From the NCBI GenBank assembly GCA_947467145.1, contig CANIGJ010000007.1, forward strand, positions 95,424-159,423: DNA of 64,000 nucleotides. Reading direction: 5' to 3'. The notes beneath the pieces were generated by a model, which saw nothing but the letters and a program-made list of their open reading frames with translations, was not told the DNA's origin and searched no databases. Positions within the stretch are counted from its first letter, which is position 1; every line of letters starts with the position of its first letter. A program made the position numbers and the translations under genes. The DNA is from Rhodospirillaceae bacterium. GTDB taxonomy: Bacteria > Pseudomonadota > Alphaproteobacteria > Rhodospirillales > UBA2165. Below are positions 1 through 9,578 of the stretch, in pieces.

Positions 1-322
1 TGGGCAGGCGGCGGAAGTCGTGATGCTGGAAGTGATCGAGGTATTCCCAGACCACCTTGCCGTTCCAATCGATCTCCTGCATCAAGCCACCGCGCGCCGC
101 GAGCCCGTCAGGTCCGCCGCCGGCCCAACTCGAAGCCAGCAGGTTACCGTTATCCAGAAGATACGCGTAATTGCCGGACTGGTCGGGCAGTTCCCATGTA
201 TGAACGGCCTCGCCCGCCATGTTCACCAGATAGACCTTCTTTTGATATTGCGGACTGAAAATAGTGAAGCCGGCGAACGCTCGGCTGTCGCGCACCGTCA
301 CGCCACGCTGAAAATATCTCAT
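1..322 (-). CDS. Arylsulfotransferase-family protein, N-terminal part (cut by window edge)
   Basis: The gene runs off the left edge; 107 residues are visible from an ATG at 322. The text includes a stretch like FSPQYQKKVYLVNMAG, then HTWELP, a repeat-like LLDNGNLLASS and WNGKVVWEYLDH. Alternating W/G/N beta-blade motifs with these words are typical of the N-terminal beta-propeller blades of ASST-like proteins (PF05935/PF14269 type). It lies 13 bases after the lectin-like gene on the same strand, so it is the third gene of an operon starting with a solute-binding protein. The catalytic part is outside the window, so sulfotransferase activity is only suggested by family. Confidence 0.7.
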   Translation of the reverse strand, partial: MRYFQRGVTVRDSRAFAGFTIFSPQYQKKVYLVNMAGEAVHTWELPDQSGNYAYLLDNGNLLASSWAGGGPDGLAARGGLMQEIDWNGKVVWEYLDHFQHHDFRRLP

Positions 323-335
323 CCCTGCCCTCGGT

Positions 336-953
336 TTATTTCGGTGTAATCGTGAGATCGCGGAAAAATGCTTCGGTCCCCCGATCGATGAACAGCCCGA
401 CGGCGCCCCGCGCATCGGCACCATGTTTAAGATCGTTGACGACAAGGGTCGGCTGCGCGGCGTCGTGCACGAAGATACGGGCCGTCACACCATCGACCTC
501 GATGCGCAGCCGTGTCCAGGCACCCGCGACCAGATCGACGTAACTTTCGTATTGCCCGGGCACCTCGCGGCGCAAGCGATCGAACTTGTAATCGGGATAG
601 GAGAAATACTGGATCGACCGGTTGCGCCGGAGCTGATCCTCCGCGCGGCCGTTTTCCGGACGCAGATAAACGCATTCGAACGTTTCGCAATCGTCGGCGA
701 TACGGAAGGCCACGCCGACGAAACCCCGCACATCGGCAGGCGCATCCGGTGCGCGCCGGCCAGCCAGCCACACCTCAATCGTTGCGTTGCCGATCGTCTG
801 ATCCTTGATAATGGCGAAGTTCGGATTGTCCGGCGTCCTGGCGTCGGGCGCCAGCACGAGGCGCAGCGCCTTGTGTCCGTCGTGCATCGCGATGCTCGGG
901 ATCACGTGATTGGGTTTCAGCGCGGCAAGCTCGGTCAACGGAACGACTGGCAT
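336..953 (-). CDS. Concanavalin A-like lectin/LamG-fold protein (DUF1080-like), 205 aa
   Basis: An open frame extends upstream to 1085, but that part lies inside the binding-protein gene; the ATG at 953, 7 bases after that gene's stop, is the sensible start. The sequence has beta-strand features of a jelly-roll: NATIEVWLAGRR, FVGVAFRIADD, FECVYLRPENGRA, YESYVDLVAGAWTRLRIEVDG, ARIFVHDA and AVGLFIDRGTEAFFRDLTI. This order resembles 3-keto-disaccharide hydrolase/LamG-like folds (DUF1080). No signal peptide is evident with this start, so it may be cytoplasmic. It sits between the binding protein and the arylsulfotransferase-like gene. Substrate unknown; fold assignment is by pattern, not by search. 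Confidence 0.65.
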   Translation of the reverse strand: MPVVPLTELAALKPNHVIPSIAMHDGHKALRLVLAPDARTPDNPNFAIIKDQTIGNATIEVWLAGRRAPDAPADVRGFVGVAFRIADDCETFECVYLRPENGRAEDQLRRNRSIQYFSYPDYKFDRLRREVPGQYESYVDLVAGAWTRLRIEVDGVTARIFVHDAAQPTLVVNDLKHGADARGAVGLFIDRGTEAFFRDLTITPK

Positions 954-960
954 AGGCGGG

Positions 961-2493
961 CTACTTCCATTTGACGGCATTGAGGGTGATGCCATAACCG
1001 TTGAGCGTCGTCGAAGGCAGGAGCAAATCGCTGCTATGCAGGAAGGCCTGCGGCGCACCTGACAGCGGGATGACATAGGCCTCACGATTATTGATGTCCA
1101 TCGCCTCCTGCATCAGTTTGTTGCGTTCGCCCTCGTCGAACATGGTTTCGATCTTGTTGGCGATCTCGTTGATGCGCGCATTGTTGGCGTAATCGCGGAT
1201 ATTGTTATTGAAATGAAAATTGATGATCTGGCCCGTATCCGGCACGCCGCCCGAGCCATAGATGTGAGCGAGTCCCTGGAACTTGCCCTCGGCCTGCAAC
1301 TTCGTATAGGCCGTGAACGTGATCGTCTTGATGGTCGATTTGATGCCGACGCGCGACAGATACCCCGAGATCGCCTCCGCCACCGGACGCGAACGATCGA
1401 GCGCGGTCAGTTCGATCTCGACCCCCGTCTCCTTGCCCGCTTCCTTCAGAAGCGCGCGGGCCTTGGCCGGATCGTAGGCAGGCACCGGCACGGTGGATGA
1501 ACAACCGATCTGGAATGGAATGCACACGGCTTTCATGGCGTAGGCACTCGTACCGCCGGGGATGATTTCCTTGCGGATCGTATCGCGGTCAATGGCATGC
1601 GCGATAGCCAGGCGCACCTTCTGGTCCTTCAATGCACCGACCCCGGAGCGGTCCGCTGCGTCGAGATAGAGGTAGAAATATTGCAGTCCGTTCACGGCAG
1701 TAATGGCGAAGCGCTTGTCGGCGTTCATCTGGGCACCCACGTCAGTCGAGACCACGCGAGTAAGGTCGACGGTATCCGTCAACATCTGCGCGATACGCGT
1801 CTGCTCGTCGGGAATGGATTTGATGACGATCTTGCCCACGGTCGGCTTAGGCTGGACCGGGTTCATCGGAGGATAGTTCGGGTTCGCCTCGAGAACGATC
1901 CCGCCGTTGCGGTCCACAGAAATCGCCTTATACGATCCGGTTCCGATCGGCTTGTATTCGAACTCCTCTTTCTTCTCGAAAGCGCCGTGGTAATCCGACG
2001 GCACAATTGGGATGCTGATGGCCAAGGTCAGCAGTGCGGTGGCGTAAGGTTCGACAGTCTTGATGCGTACCTGGTTCGGGCCCAGCTTTTCGGCCTTCGA
2101 TATCCAACTATAGCGATTTTTCAGGCGCAATTTGACGGCCGGATCCGACGCCCAATTGAGCGTATAGACGACGTCGTCGGCATCGAACGTCGATCCGTCG
2201 TGGAATTTTATGTCGTCTCGCAGGGTCAATTCCCAGGTGGTCGGGTCGATCTGCTTCCACGATGCCGCGAGCGACGGCAATATCTTGCTGTTCTCATGAT
2301 CGACACCGAGTAGACGGTCATAGACGGCGCGGCTGTGGACTTGGCTTTCGTCGGAAGAGCCGTAGAACTCGGCAACGCCGTCGATCGGCTCGGACAGCGC
2401 AATCGTCAGCGTATTGTTCTTGGCGCCGGCATGCGCAAAGCCGGCGTATGCGATCGACGCCGCAGCGACGATCGTTCCCAATGTTTTCTTCAT
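961..2493 (-). CDS. ABC-type peptide/nickel-like solute-binding protein, family 5 (copy 1)
   Basis: A 510-residue periplasmic binding protein of the SBP_bac_5 (DppA/OppA/NikA) family. The ATG at 2493 has an AGGGAG ribosome site and gives a clear signal peptide, MKKTLGTIVAAASIAYAGFAHA. Family landmarks are LTLRDDIKFHDGSTFDADDVVYTLNW near residue 90, PIGTGSYK near 190, and a C-terminal GALPLS-like NREAYVIPLSGAPQAF. No permease or ATPase gene follows; instead lectin-like and arylsulfotransferase-like genes do. It is transcribed divergently from a LysR gene at 2731, probably its regulator. Three paralogues occur in the window. Ligand unknown; the aromatic and organic acid gene context suggests it need not be a peptide. 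Confidence 0.9.
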   Translation of the reverse strand: MKKTLGTIVAAASIAYAGFAHAGAKNNTLTIALSEPIDGVAEFYGSSDESQVHSRAVYDRLLGVDHENSKILPSLAASWKQIDPTTWELTLRDDIKFHDGSTFDADDVVYTLNWASDPAVKLRLKNRYSWISKAEKLGPNQVRIKTVEPYATALLTLAISIPIVPSDYHGAFEKKEEFEYKPIGTGSYKAISVDRNGGIVLEANPNYPPMNPVQPKPTVGKIVIKSIPDEQTRIAQMLTDTVDLTRVVSTDVGAQMNADKRFAITAVNGLQYFYLYLDAADRSGVGALKDQKVRLAIAHAIDRDTIRKEIIPGGTSAYAMKAVCIPFQIGCSSTVPVPAYDPAKARALLKEAGKETGVEIELTALDRSRPVAEAISGYLSRVGIKSTIKTITFTAYTKLQAEGKFQGLAHIYGSGGVPDTGQIINFHFNNNIRDYANNARINEIANKIETMFDEGERNKLMQEAMDINNREAYVIPLSGAPQAFLHSSDLLLPSTTLNGYGITLNAVKWK

Positions 2494-2717
2494 GACGGAA
2501 CTCCCTGTTATGTTTTTTGGTGCCGCACGCCCCATCCGGTGCCTGCCGGGCCGCTCAGGTCGTATCGGGACGCGACGGCGTGCCCCGCATATAATGTCGT
2601 TCCGGATGATAACGCGGGCCGAACAGGAATTTCCTCAACTTGGATAGAAACGTGCGGATCATGCCTCACGATACGCAGAATGCCGCACCCGATTGATTCA
2701 CAGCTTGCTAATCATCT

Positions 2718-2732
2718 ATAACAAATTGTTAT
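2718..2732. promoter_or_regulatory. LysR-type operator palindrome overlapping a start codon
   Basis: ATAACAA-A-TTGTTAT is a perfect 15-base dyad containing the LysR-type T-N11-A signature. Its last two bases are the first two of the LysR ATG at 2731. It lies in the 237-base divergent gap between the solute-binding protein and the LysR gene. Inferred function: autorepression of lysR and control of the divergent operon. Confidence 0.55.
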
Positions 2733-3663
2733 GTCTATAGACCCACGCCATCTGATCCAACTCGCGGCGATCGCCGAGACCGGCTCCTTCGCTGAAGCGG
2801 CTGAACGGCTGGATCTCGCCCAATCCGCCTTAAGCCGCAATATTAAGACGCTGGAGGAACGGGTGGGCGCGCCCGTCCTGAAGCGCGGTCGCCGCGGTGC
2901 CGTCACGACCGAGATCGGCGCGGCCCTGGCGCAATACGGTACTGTCATCAGGTCCGCCAACACCCAGGCCAACTCGGTCGTCAGTTCGGTCGGCTCGCCG
3001 CGCGCCAACCAATTGCGCATCGCAGCCACACAATTGATCGCCGGCAATTTTCTGATCGATCCCCTGACCTCGTTCATGAACCAACGGGCCGAGGTCAGCT
3101 GCGTCGTGCAGACCGGTACGGTCGGCGAATTGATCGAGATCGTCACCCTTGGTGAAGCCGACCTTGCTGTCGGGCAATTCGGCACGCTAGCCAATGCCGG
3201 TGGCCTGCATCTTGAGCCGTTGATCAAGGACTACCTGACCGTGGTGGCGCGCGGCGATCACCCGCTGCGCGAGACCAGCCAGCCGGCTGGCGAGATGCTG
3301 TCGCGCGTGCACTGGGTCGTGCCGCGAGCGCATACCCGGCTGCGCTGGGAGATCGAGAATGCCTTGAAATACATGGGCGTCTCGTCCATCGATATCACTT
3401 ACGAAACGCCGTCCACGGCAGTGATGATGGAAATCGTGCGCAAGTCCGACTGCGTCGCCATGGTCCCGCGCTTTGCCGTCTCGCCCATGATCGAGGACGG
3501 CGCGATCGTGGAACTTCTGCCGAACCAAACGATCCTGCATCGACCGATCGGAATCCTGTGCCAATCGACCAAACGGAAATCCGCGATCATCAACAGCTTC
3601 TGCCAGGACCTGCATCGCTTCGCCCGCCGGGCGATGGCCAACGCAGCCAAGGGCCGGTCATGA
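2731..3663 (+). CDS. LysR-family transcriptional regulator (copy 1)
   Basis: A 310-residue LTTR: N-terminal winged HTH (DPRHLIQLAAIAETGSFAEAAERL, AQSALSRNIKTLEERVG) in residues 3-60, then the co-inducer-binding domain starting about residue 90 (LRIAATQLIAGNFLIDPL). It is divergent from the family-5 binding protein, which suggests control of that operon. It is paralogous to the LysR at 55496 (both start DPRHL.QL.AI and share SRNI..LE), which also faces a family-5 binding protein. Its stop overlaps the start of the next gene (ATGA at 3660), so it may be translationally coupled to the thioredoxin-like gene. Confidence 0.92.
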   Translation: MSIDPRHLIQLAAIAETGSFAEAAERLDLAQSALSRNIKTLEERVGAPVLKRGRRGAVTTEIGAALAQYGTVIRSANTQANSVVSSVGSPRANQLRIAATQLIAGNFLIDPLTSFMNQRAEVSCVVQTGTVGELIEIVTLGEADLAVGQFGTLANAGGLHLEPLIKDYLTVVARGDHPLRETSQPAGEMLSRVHWVVPRAHTRLRWEIENALKYMGVSSIDITYETPSTAVMMEIVRKSDCVAMVPRFAVSPMIEDGAIVELLPNQTILHRPIGILCQSTKRKSAIINSFCQDLHRFARRAMANAAKGRS

Positions 3664-4226
3664 GGGGGCGGCTCACTTCCCTGGTGCTGCTCATGGCACT
3701 TGCAAGCCAGGCGCTATCGATCACGGCATTTGCCGCCGAGGTCAAACCGACCGGCACGGTCAAGAATTTCGAGGTCGCCGCCGCACCCCAGCCCGCGCCG
3801 GACTTTTCCTGGCGCGATTCCGACGGCAGCGAAGCGACGCTTAAGGCTTACGCGGGCAAGACCGTCCTCATCAATTTCTGGGCGACGTGGTGCGCGCCCT
3901 GCATCACCGAATTGCCGGCACTGCTGCGCCTGCAGGAAAAATTGGGAAATGCACCGATTACGGTGATCGCGCTCAATATCGATCGCGCAGATGCCGGCGC
4001 TGAAAAGGCGCGCGCTATGCTGAAACGTTTGAAACTGGAAGGCCTCGCCTTCCATCACGACAGCCAGTCGCAGGCCTATCGCACGCTCGGCATCGAGGTG
4101 ATGCCGACAACCATCGTGTTCGATCCCCAAGGCCGCGAGGCCGGCCGATTGCGCGGCCCCGCGGAATGGGATGAGCCCGAAGCGATTAAGCTGCTTCAGG
4201 CGATCGGCGAAACCGCTAAGCGGTAA
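3660..4226 (+). CDS. TlpA-family thiol:disulfide oxidoreductase, exported
   Basis: A 188-residue thioredoxin-fold protein. The start at 3660 overlaps the LysR stop by four bases (ATGA) and gives a signal peptide (MRGRLTSLVLLMALASQALSITAFA). The active site is WATWCAPC (Cys78 and Cys81), followed by ITELPALLRLQ, and the cis-proline region is VMPTTIVFD. This is the TlpA/ResA layout for reducing exported cysteine residues, such as in cytochrome c maturation or copper delivery. Its 3' end overlaps the convergent GST gene by 11 bases. The physical link to a LysR regulator is unusual and its client is unknown. Confidence 0.88.
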   Translation: MRGRLTSLVLLMALASQALSITAFAAEVKPTGTVKNFEVAAAPQPAPDFSWRDSDGSEATLKAYAGKTVLINFWATWCAPCITELPALLRLQEKLGNAPITVIALNIDRADAGAEKARAMLKRLKLEGLAFHHDSQSQAYRTLGIEVMPTTIVFDPQGREAGRLRGPAEWDEPEAIKLLQAIGETAKR

Positions 4227-4824
4227 GGCCTTCGGACTTCAAGACTTCCTGCACCTTCGGACGTGCCGCGACGCGGTCGTGATACGCCTTCACGTTCGGG
4301 TATTTCGACAGATCGATCTTGGTACGCGGGATCCAGCGCAGGATCGTATAGCAATAGGCGTCGGCGACCGTGAACTTGTCGCCCATCAGGTACTGCTTAC
4401 CCTTCAAGTGACGTTCGAGATCGTTGAACTTGCGATCCATCGTCTGCATCGAGATTTCTTTAAATGCGTCCGGCGTGGTCGGGCGGAACAGCGGACCCAT
4501 GGTCTTGTGCAGCTCGGACGCCGTGAAGTTCAGCCATTCCTGCGTACGGTACCGTTCCATGGTGCCCGGCTTGGCGATCAGGTCGGCGTTCGGCGCATTG
4601 TCGGCGATGTATTGGACGATCACCGCACCCTCGGTGAGGATGGAGCCGTCATCGAGCTGCAAGGTCGGGACCTGGCTTTTCGGATTGATCGCCTTGAAGT
4701 CGGCGCCGCCTTCGGTTTTGCCTTCGGCGAGATTGACCTTTTCGACGTCGTATTTGAGGCCGGATTCCTGCAGCACGATATGCGGCGAGACCGAGCACGC
4801 GCCGGGGGCATAGTAGAGTTTCAT
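4216..4824 (-). CDS. gstA: Glutathione S-transferase, beta class
   Basis: A 202-residue cytosolic GST. MKLYYAPGACSVSPHIVLQE carries Cys10, the glutathione-contacting residue of beta-class bacterial GSTs (family knowledge). The thioredoxin-like N-domain has the cis-proline QVPTLQLDDG and the ILTEGAVIVQYIAD helix; the C-terminal helical domain has FTVADAYCYTILRW. The ribosome site AGGGAGC precedes the ATG at 4824. It converges on tlpA with an 11-base overlap. Probable role: detoxification of electrophiles or peroxides with glutathione. Confidence 0.9.
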   Translation of the reverse strand: MKLYYAPGACSVSPHIVLQESGLKYDVEKVNLAEGKTEGGADFKAINPKSQVPTLQLDDGSILTEGAVIVQYIADNAPNADLIAKPGTMERYRTQEWLNFTASELHKTMGPLFRPTTPDAFKEISMQTMDRKFNDLERHLKGKQYLMGDKFTVADAYCYTILRWIPRTKIDLSKYPNVKAYHDRVAARPKVQEVLKSEGLTA

Positions 4825-4904
4825 GATGGAGCTCCCTTAATTATGTGGATGGCGAATCTGTAGACCAGACCCGCCACCCTCACAAGCCGGGTGCTGGCAC
4901 GTCG

Positions 4905-6584
4905 CTAACGAGTGAGCGGCCGGTATTTGATCCGGTGCGGCTGGTCGGCGGCATCGCCGAGGCGGCGCTTCTTGTCCGCCTCGTAATCGGCGTAGTTGCC
5001 CTCGAACCACACGACCTGACTGTCGCCCTCGAACGCGATGATGTGCGTCGCGATGCGATCGAGGAACCAGCGATCATGGCTCGTGATCGCCACGCAGCCG
5101 GGGAATTCGAGAATGCCCTCTTCCAGCGCGCGCAGGGTATCGACGTCGAGATCGTTGGTCGGTTCGTCCAACAGAATGACGTTGGCGCCCGACTTCAACA
5201 CCTTGGCCAGATGCACGCGATTGCGTTCACCGCCCGACAGCGAGCCGACCTTTTTCTGCTGGTCGCTGCCCTTGAAATTGAACTGCGACACATAAGCGCG
5301 GCTCTGCATGGTGCGTTTGCCGAGGCTGACCTCGTCAAGACCACCCGATATTTCCTCCCACACGGTCTTTTTCGCATCCAGATCGGCGCGCGACTGATCG
5401 ACATAACCGAGCACGACGCTTTCGCCGATGCGGATCGAACCGCTATCGGGTTTTTCCTGACCGCTGATCATGCGGAACAAGGTCGTCTTACCGGCGCCGT
5501 TGGGCCCGATGATGCCGACGATACCGCCCGGCGGGAGCTTGAACGATAGCCCGTCGATCAACTGATGATCGTCGTAACCTTTGCGCAGCTCATCGGCTTC
5601 GATGACGACATTGCCGAGACGCGGCCCCTGCGGGATCACGATCTGCGCGGTGTCGTCCTGCTTCTGGCCGGCGCTGGCCTGCAATTGTTCGAACGCGGTG
5701 ATACGTGCCTTGCTCTTGGCCTGACGGGCGCGCGGGCTTGCGCGAATCCATTCGAGTTCCTCGGCCAACTGCTTCTGGCGCGAATCCTCGGTGCGTTCTT
5801 CCTGCTGGAGGCGCTTGCGCTTCTGTTCGAGCCAGCCCGAATAATTCCCTTCGTAGGGAATGCCGCGGCCGCGATCGAGTTCGAGAATCCAGCCCGCGAC
5901 ATTATCCAAGAAGTAACGATCATGCGTGATCGCGACGACGGTGCCTTCGTAGGCCTGCAAATGCTGTTCGAGCCAGGCGACGGATTCCGCATCCAGATGG
6001 TTGGTGGGTTCGTCCAGCAGCAGCATGTCGGGCTTCTGCAACAGCAAGCGGCAGAGTGCGACGCGGCGGCGTTCGCCACCCGACAGTTTGGTGACGTCGG
6101 CATCCGACGGCGGGCAGCGCAAGGCGTCCATCGCCATTTCGATCTTGCTGTCGAGCGACCAGCCGTCGACCGCATCGATGCGTTCCTGCAGCTCGCCCTG
6201 CTCTTCGAGCAGCTTCGCCATCTCGTCGTCGTCCATCGGCTCAGCGAATTTATTGCTGATCTCGTTGAAGCGATCGAGCATGGTTTTCACCTCGCCCGCG
6301 CCTTCCAGGACGTTCTCGCCTACGGTTTTCTTGGGATCGAGTTCCGGCTCCTGCGGCAGATAGCCGACGCGCACGCCGTCGGCGGCCCAGGCTTCGCCGT
6401 TAAAATCCTTCTCCACCCCGGCCATGATCTTGAGCAAGGTCGACTTACCCGACCCGTTGACGCCCAGAACGCCGATCTTGGCGCCGGGCAGGAACGACAG
6501 GTGGATATTCTTGAAGAGTTCCTTGCCGCCCGGGAAAACCTTGCCGAGCTCCTTCATTACGTAAATGTATTGATAAGATGCCAT
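4905..6584 (-). CDS. ettA: Energy-dependent translational throttle protein EttA (ABC-F)
   Basis: A 559-residue soluble protein with two ABC ATPase domains. The start [15 protein letters not shown] at 6584 is typical for EttA; the longer frame upstream is not. Domain 1 has Walker [10 protein letters not shown], signature [15 protein letters not shown] and Walker [13 protein letters not shown]; domain 2 has [18 protein letters not shown] and [11 protein letters not shown]. The linker [26 protein letters not shown] is the ribosome-contacting arm region. EttA binds the E site of ribosomes and gates entry into elongation according to ATP/ADP (family knowledge). No transmembrane segments, so it is not a transporter. 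Confidence 0.95.
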   Translation of the reverse strand: MASYQYIYVMKELGKVFPGGKELFKNIHLSFLPGAKIGVLGVNGSGKSTLLKIMAGVEKDFNGEAWAADGVRVGYLPQEPELDPKKTVGENVLEGAGEVKTMLDRFNEISNKFAEPMDDDEMAKLLEEQGELQERIDAVDGWSLDSKIEMAMDALRCPPSDADVTKLSGGERRRVALCRLLLQKPDMLLLDEPTNHLDAESVAWLEQHLQAYEGTVVAITHDRYFLDNVAGWILELDRGRGIPYEGNYSGWLEQKRKRLQQEERTEDSRQKQLAEELEWIRASPRARQAKSKARITAFEQLQASAGQKQDDTAQIVIPQGPRLGNVVIEADELRKGYDDHQLIDGLSFKLPPGGIVGIIGPNGAGKTTLFRMISGQEKPDSGSIRIGESVVLGYVDQSRADLDAKKTVWEEISGGLDEVSLGKRTMQSRAYVSQFNFKGSDQQKKVGSLSGGERNRVHLAKVLKSGANVILLDEPTNDLDVDTLRALEEGILEFPGCVAITSHDRWFLDRIATHIIAFEGDSQVVWFEGNYADYEADKKRRLGDAADQPHRIKYRPLTR

Positions 6585-6697
6585 GGACCGCCATCGGGTG
6601 GATTGGTTAGGTTGGCGGGTTTGTAGCCCAGCGTCCGGGCTGCTGCAAACCGGGGGCGCGGGCCGCGCCATCGGTTTTTGAGCGGATTTGGGGGGAC

Positions 6698-8605
6698 GTG
6701 GCCATCACCTTAGACGTTGTCGCCTTTATAACCCTGGCCTGCGCCTTTGCGGTCTATGGCCTCTATGCGAGCGCGGTCAGCGTGCGCGACGAGGCCGCGG
6801 CGCATACCACCCTGGGGCCCACCCCGTCCGGGATCATCGCCAATGGCGGGATCGCAACGGCGAGCTTCGCCGCAATCGGGTTCTTCCTGACGCCCTGGCT
6901 GATGCGGTTGGGGGGCTACCCTGCCGCGACCATTGCGCTGATCGCCATCACGGTGCCGATGAGCGCAATGTTCCTGGGGCTGCGCTGCTGGGTCATGACG
7001 CGGATCCAGCGCGTGAATAGCCTGTGCGAGCTGCTGGCGCTCAATTACGGCTCCGGGGTCGCCACCTTGGCCGGGATCATTCTGGGCGCGGCCGTGGTCG
7101 TTCTGCTCGCCCTGGTCCTGCTGGCGGCGGCGAGCCTGATGGCGATCATGAGCGCGGGGGCGATCTCTCAGGCGACCGGCATCGCCATCGCCGCCATTCT
7201 CATCATCCTGACCGGTGCGCCCGCCGGCATCCGGGCCGCCGGCCAACTGGCCCGGCTGCATACCGCGTTGGTCCTGATCGGGGCCATCGGCATTATCGCC
7301 ATGGTCGTCGGACAATTGGACGGCTGGGAGGGCACGGCCGCCGGATTGACCCGCGCGGCGCGGCAATTGGGCTGGGGCACGACCGCCGGACGCGGCGGCG
7401 GCGACTATAATCTGGCTTTGGCCGTGGTCGGCTCGTTCGGCCCAGGCGAGACCTGGAACGGCATCACCATTCTGTCGGTCCAGATCGCCATCGGCTGCAC
7501 ATTACTGCTGGTGGTCTGGCTGCCCTGGACGATCGCCACAACCGATGCCCGTCAGATCGGCCGTCAGGCGATCCTCGGCGCATCGTGGGGCGGGTTGCTA
7601 CTGATCGCGCTAACGCTCATCCTTGGTATGGCCGCCCTGTGGATCGATCGCAGCGGCGTGGCAGCCGCGCCGGTGGTGCCCATTCCGTGGCACGACCGCG
7701 GCGACATCGACATCGCCTGGCTCATGACCGTGGTGACGCGCGAATATGTCTGGGCCGAGGTGATCATCGGCCTCGGCGGCGCGGCCGCACTTCAAGCCAT
7801 TGCGCTGGCGCTGCTCAGCGGCGCGACGGCTGCACTCCGCCCGCTGTGGCTGCATCGCGTGCGCGACACCCAGACCGCACGACAGGCCGCCGCCGGATCT
7901 CAGATCGTCTCCAGCGCGATCGTCGTCGGCGCCGTGCTGTTGTTATTCTTGTCCGCCGACACCCTCATGACATTGAACACGTTGGCGCTGTCACTCACGC
8001 CCGTCGTCATCGTTCCCGTGGTGGCGATCTGCTGGTTTCCGACACTGACGCGGCGCGGCCTGATCGTGGGCATGATCAGCGGGCTCATCGTCGCCATCCT
8101 GGAAACGTTTCTGCCCTTGATCTCGTCGATCGCGGTCCATGCCGCGGCGGCCGGCATCGCCACCACCGTGGTCGTGGCCATTGTGGTGTCGCGCGCCCGG
8201 CCGCGCGATGCCCGCCTGGCACTTCGGCTGAAAGCGATCGCCGCGCTCGGCGACGTCTTCGCCCCGGCGGCCGACGACCGATCCGGCAGCCGCTATCCGC
8301 GCGCGATCCTGGTCGCACTGGTGTGGATCTTCTTCGCCATCGGCCCCGGCATCGTGATCGGCAACGATCTGTTCGGCGCGCCCAATCTGCCGCGCGCGCA
8401 GTGGGATTTTCCCATCCCGTCGATTGCCGTGTGGCAGTTGCTGGCCTGGGCGTCGGGATCGGCGTTGATCTGGTATTTCGCCCACGGGCTCGGGCTGGCG
8501 CGCGTCACGCGCACGCAGATGGATCTGATCAACGCCTATCGGAGCCCGGCGAATCTGCCGGAGACGAACCCTGGGCAAACGGATCGGCGTGAGCCGGATC
8601 GTTAA
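6698..8605 (+). CDS. Sodium:solute symporter-like multi-spanning membrane protein
   Basis: A 635-residue, very hydrophobic protein with roughly 12-14 predicted helices, for example [52 protein letters not shown] and [30 protein letters not shown] and the loop [18 protein letters not shown] are in the positions seen in SSS-family (SLC5-like) transporters. Start is GTG at 6698 after a GGGGGGA ribosome site; no ATG fits. The 3' end overlaps the convergent peroxidase gene by 77 bases, a long overlap for two good frames. The substrate cannot be read from the sequence. Confidence 0.6.
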   Translation: MAITLDVVAFITLACAFAVYGLYASAVSVRDEAAAHTTLGPTPSGIIANGGIATASFAAIGFFLTPWLMRLGGYPAATIALIAITVPMSAMFLGLRCWVMTRIQRVNSLCELLALNYGSGVATLAGIILGAAVVVLLALVLLAAASLMAIMSAGAISQATGIAIAAILIILTGAPAGIRAAGQLARLHTALVLIGAIGIIAMVVGQLDGWEGTAAGLTRAARQLGWGTTAGRGGGDYNLALAVVGSFGPGETWNGITILSVQIAIGCTLLLVVWLPWTIATTDARQIGRQAILGASWGGLLLIALTLILGMAALWIDRSGVAAAPVVPIPWHDRGDIDIAWLMTVVTREYVWAEVIIGLGGAAALQAIALALLSGATAALRPLWLHRVRDTQTARQAAAGSQIVSSAIVVGAVLLLFLSADTLMTLNTLALSLTPVVIVPVVAICWFPTLTRRGLIVGMISGLIVAILETFLPLISSIAVHAAAAGIATTVVVAIVVSRARPRDARLALRLKAIAALGDVFAPAADDRSGSRYPRAILVALVWIFFAIGPGIVIGNDLFGAPNLPRAQWDFPIPSIAVWQLLAWASGSALIWYFAHGLGLARVTRTQMDLINAYRSPANLPETNPGQTDRREPDR

Positions 8606-9578
8606 GGAATTCCTCGTCGGTCAGGCTTTGCAGGAAGGCGATGATCGCGCGCCGTTCGATATCGTTCAGGCTCAGCGGCTTGATATAGGCGCTTTTGGTC
8701 TTGCGGTTCTGCCCCGGCCCCATCCCTCCCGAGGCATAGATCTGGATGACGTCTTCAAGCGTCGGCGACGACCCATCATGCATGTAGGGCGCCGTCACCG
8801 CGACATTGCGCAAACTTGGTGCGCGCACGCGATCGAGGTCCGACCATAAGCCGATATCGTGAAAGCCGAATTCCGCGAACGGCAGATCGGCGGCACGATA
8901 GGTATCGGTGAAATGCGGCGCCGGGTGACAGCGAAAACAATTGGCTTCCTCGCTGAAAAACAAAGCCTCGCCGCGTTTGGCTTCGGCCGAGATGGCATTT
9001 TCATCGCCCGCTCGATAACGATCCCATGGACTGTTGAAACTGATCAGGGTGCGTTCGAAGGCGGCGATGGCGCGCGCCATATTGGTGATCGTGATGCCGT
9101 CGCCGAACACCGCCGCGAAGCGCCGGCCATAATTCGCATCGCGCTTGAGTACGGCCAATATCTGGGCCTCGCCCATGCCCATTTCGACCGGGTGATTGCC
9201 CATCATCGGCACGAGCAACTGCTCCTCCAGCCGGGTCAATGTCGGATTGAACCAGGTCAGCACCGAGCGATAGACGACATTGGCCAAGGACGGCACATTG
9301 CGCGCATGCCGCTCGCCCGTGGCGCCGATGCTGCGCTCGCGCGTGTCGGCGAAGGCATGGGATTGCTGATGGCAGGTGGCGCAAGAATAATCGCCCGTTA
9401 CCGACAAGCGCACGTCGTAGAACAGCCGGCGGCCCAGTTCGACCTTTTCCGGCGTCTGCGGATTATCGTCGGGAATGACAGGGGGCGGCGCCTCGGCCGA
9501 AGCCGAGGGCACCATTGCGAACAAGAATATCGCTAACAGGAAGCCTTTAAGCGGCGTCGGCGTCGATCGCGTAGCCAC
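8529..9578 (-). CDS. Di-haem cytochrome c peroxidase / MauG family, periplasmic
   Basis: Two CXXCH haem-c motifs are present: YSCATCHQQSH and ANCFRCHPAPH, with the family words ELGRRLFYD, RHARNVPSLANV, MARAIAAFERTLIS and a C-terminal RAPSLRNVAVTAPYMHDGS. The GTG at 9578 gives a good signal peptide (TPLKGFLLAIFLFAMVPSASA); an ATG at 9611 is also possible, and both lie inside the end of phoB, so the exact start is uncertain. It is the last gene after phoB on the same strand and may be cotranscribed with it. Likely function: peroxide reduction or a MauG-like oxidation in the periplasm. Confidence 0.87.
   Translation of the reverse strand: MATRSTPTPLKGFLLAIFLFAMVPSASAEAPPPVIPDDNPQTPEKVELGRRLFYDVRLSVTGDYSCATCHQQSHAFADTRERSIGATGERHARNVPSLANVVYRSVLTWFNPTLTRLEEQLLVPMMGNHPVEMGMGEAQILAVLKRDANYGRRFAAVFGDGITITNMARAIAAFERTLISFNSPWDRYRAGDENAISAEAKRGEALFFSEEANCFRCHPAPHFTDTYRAADLPFAEFGFHDIGLWSDLDRVRAPSLRNVAVTAPYMHDGSSPTLEDVIQIYASGGMGPGQNRKTKSAYIKPLSLNDIERRAIIAFLQSLTDEEFLNDPAHADPFAQGSSPADSPGSDRR

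Noticed and set aside
5565..6626. 353-residue frame on the plus strand
   Set aside because: It is antisense to ettA over its whole length and has no family motif; ettA is a confident call.
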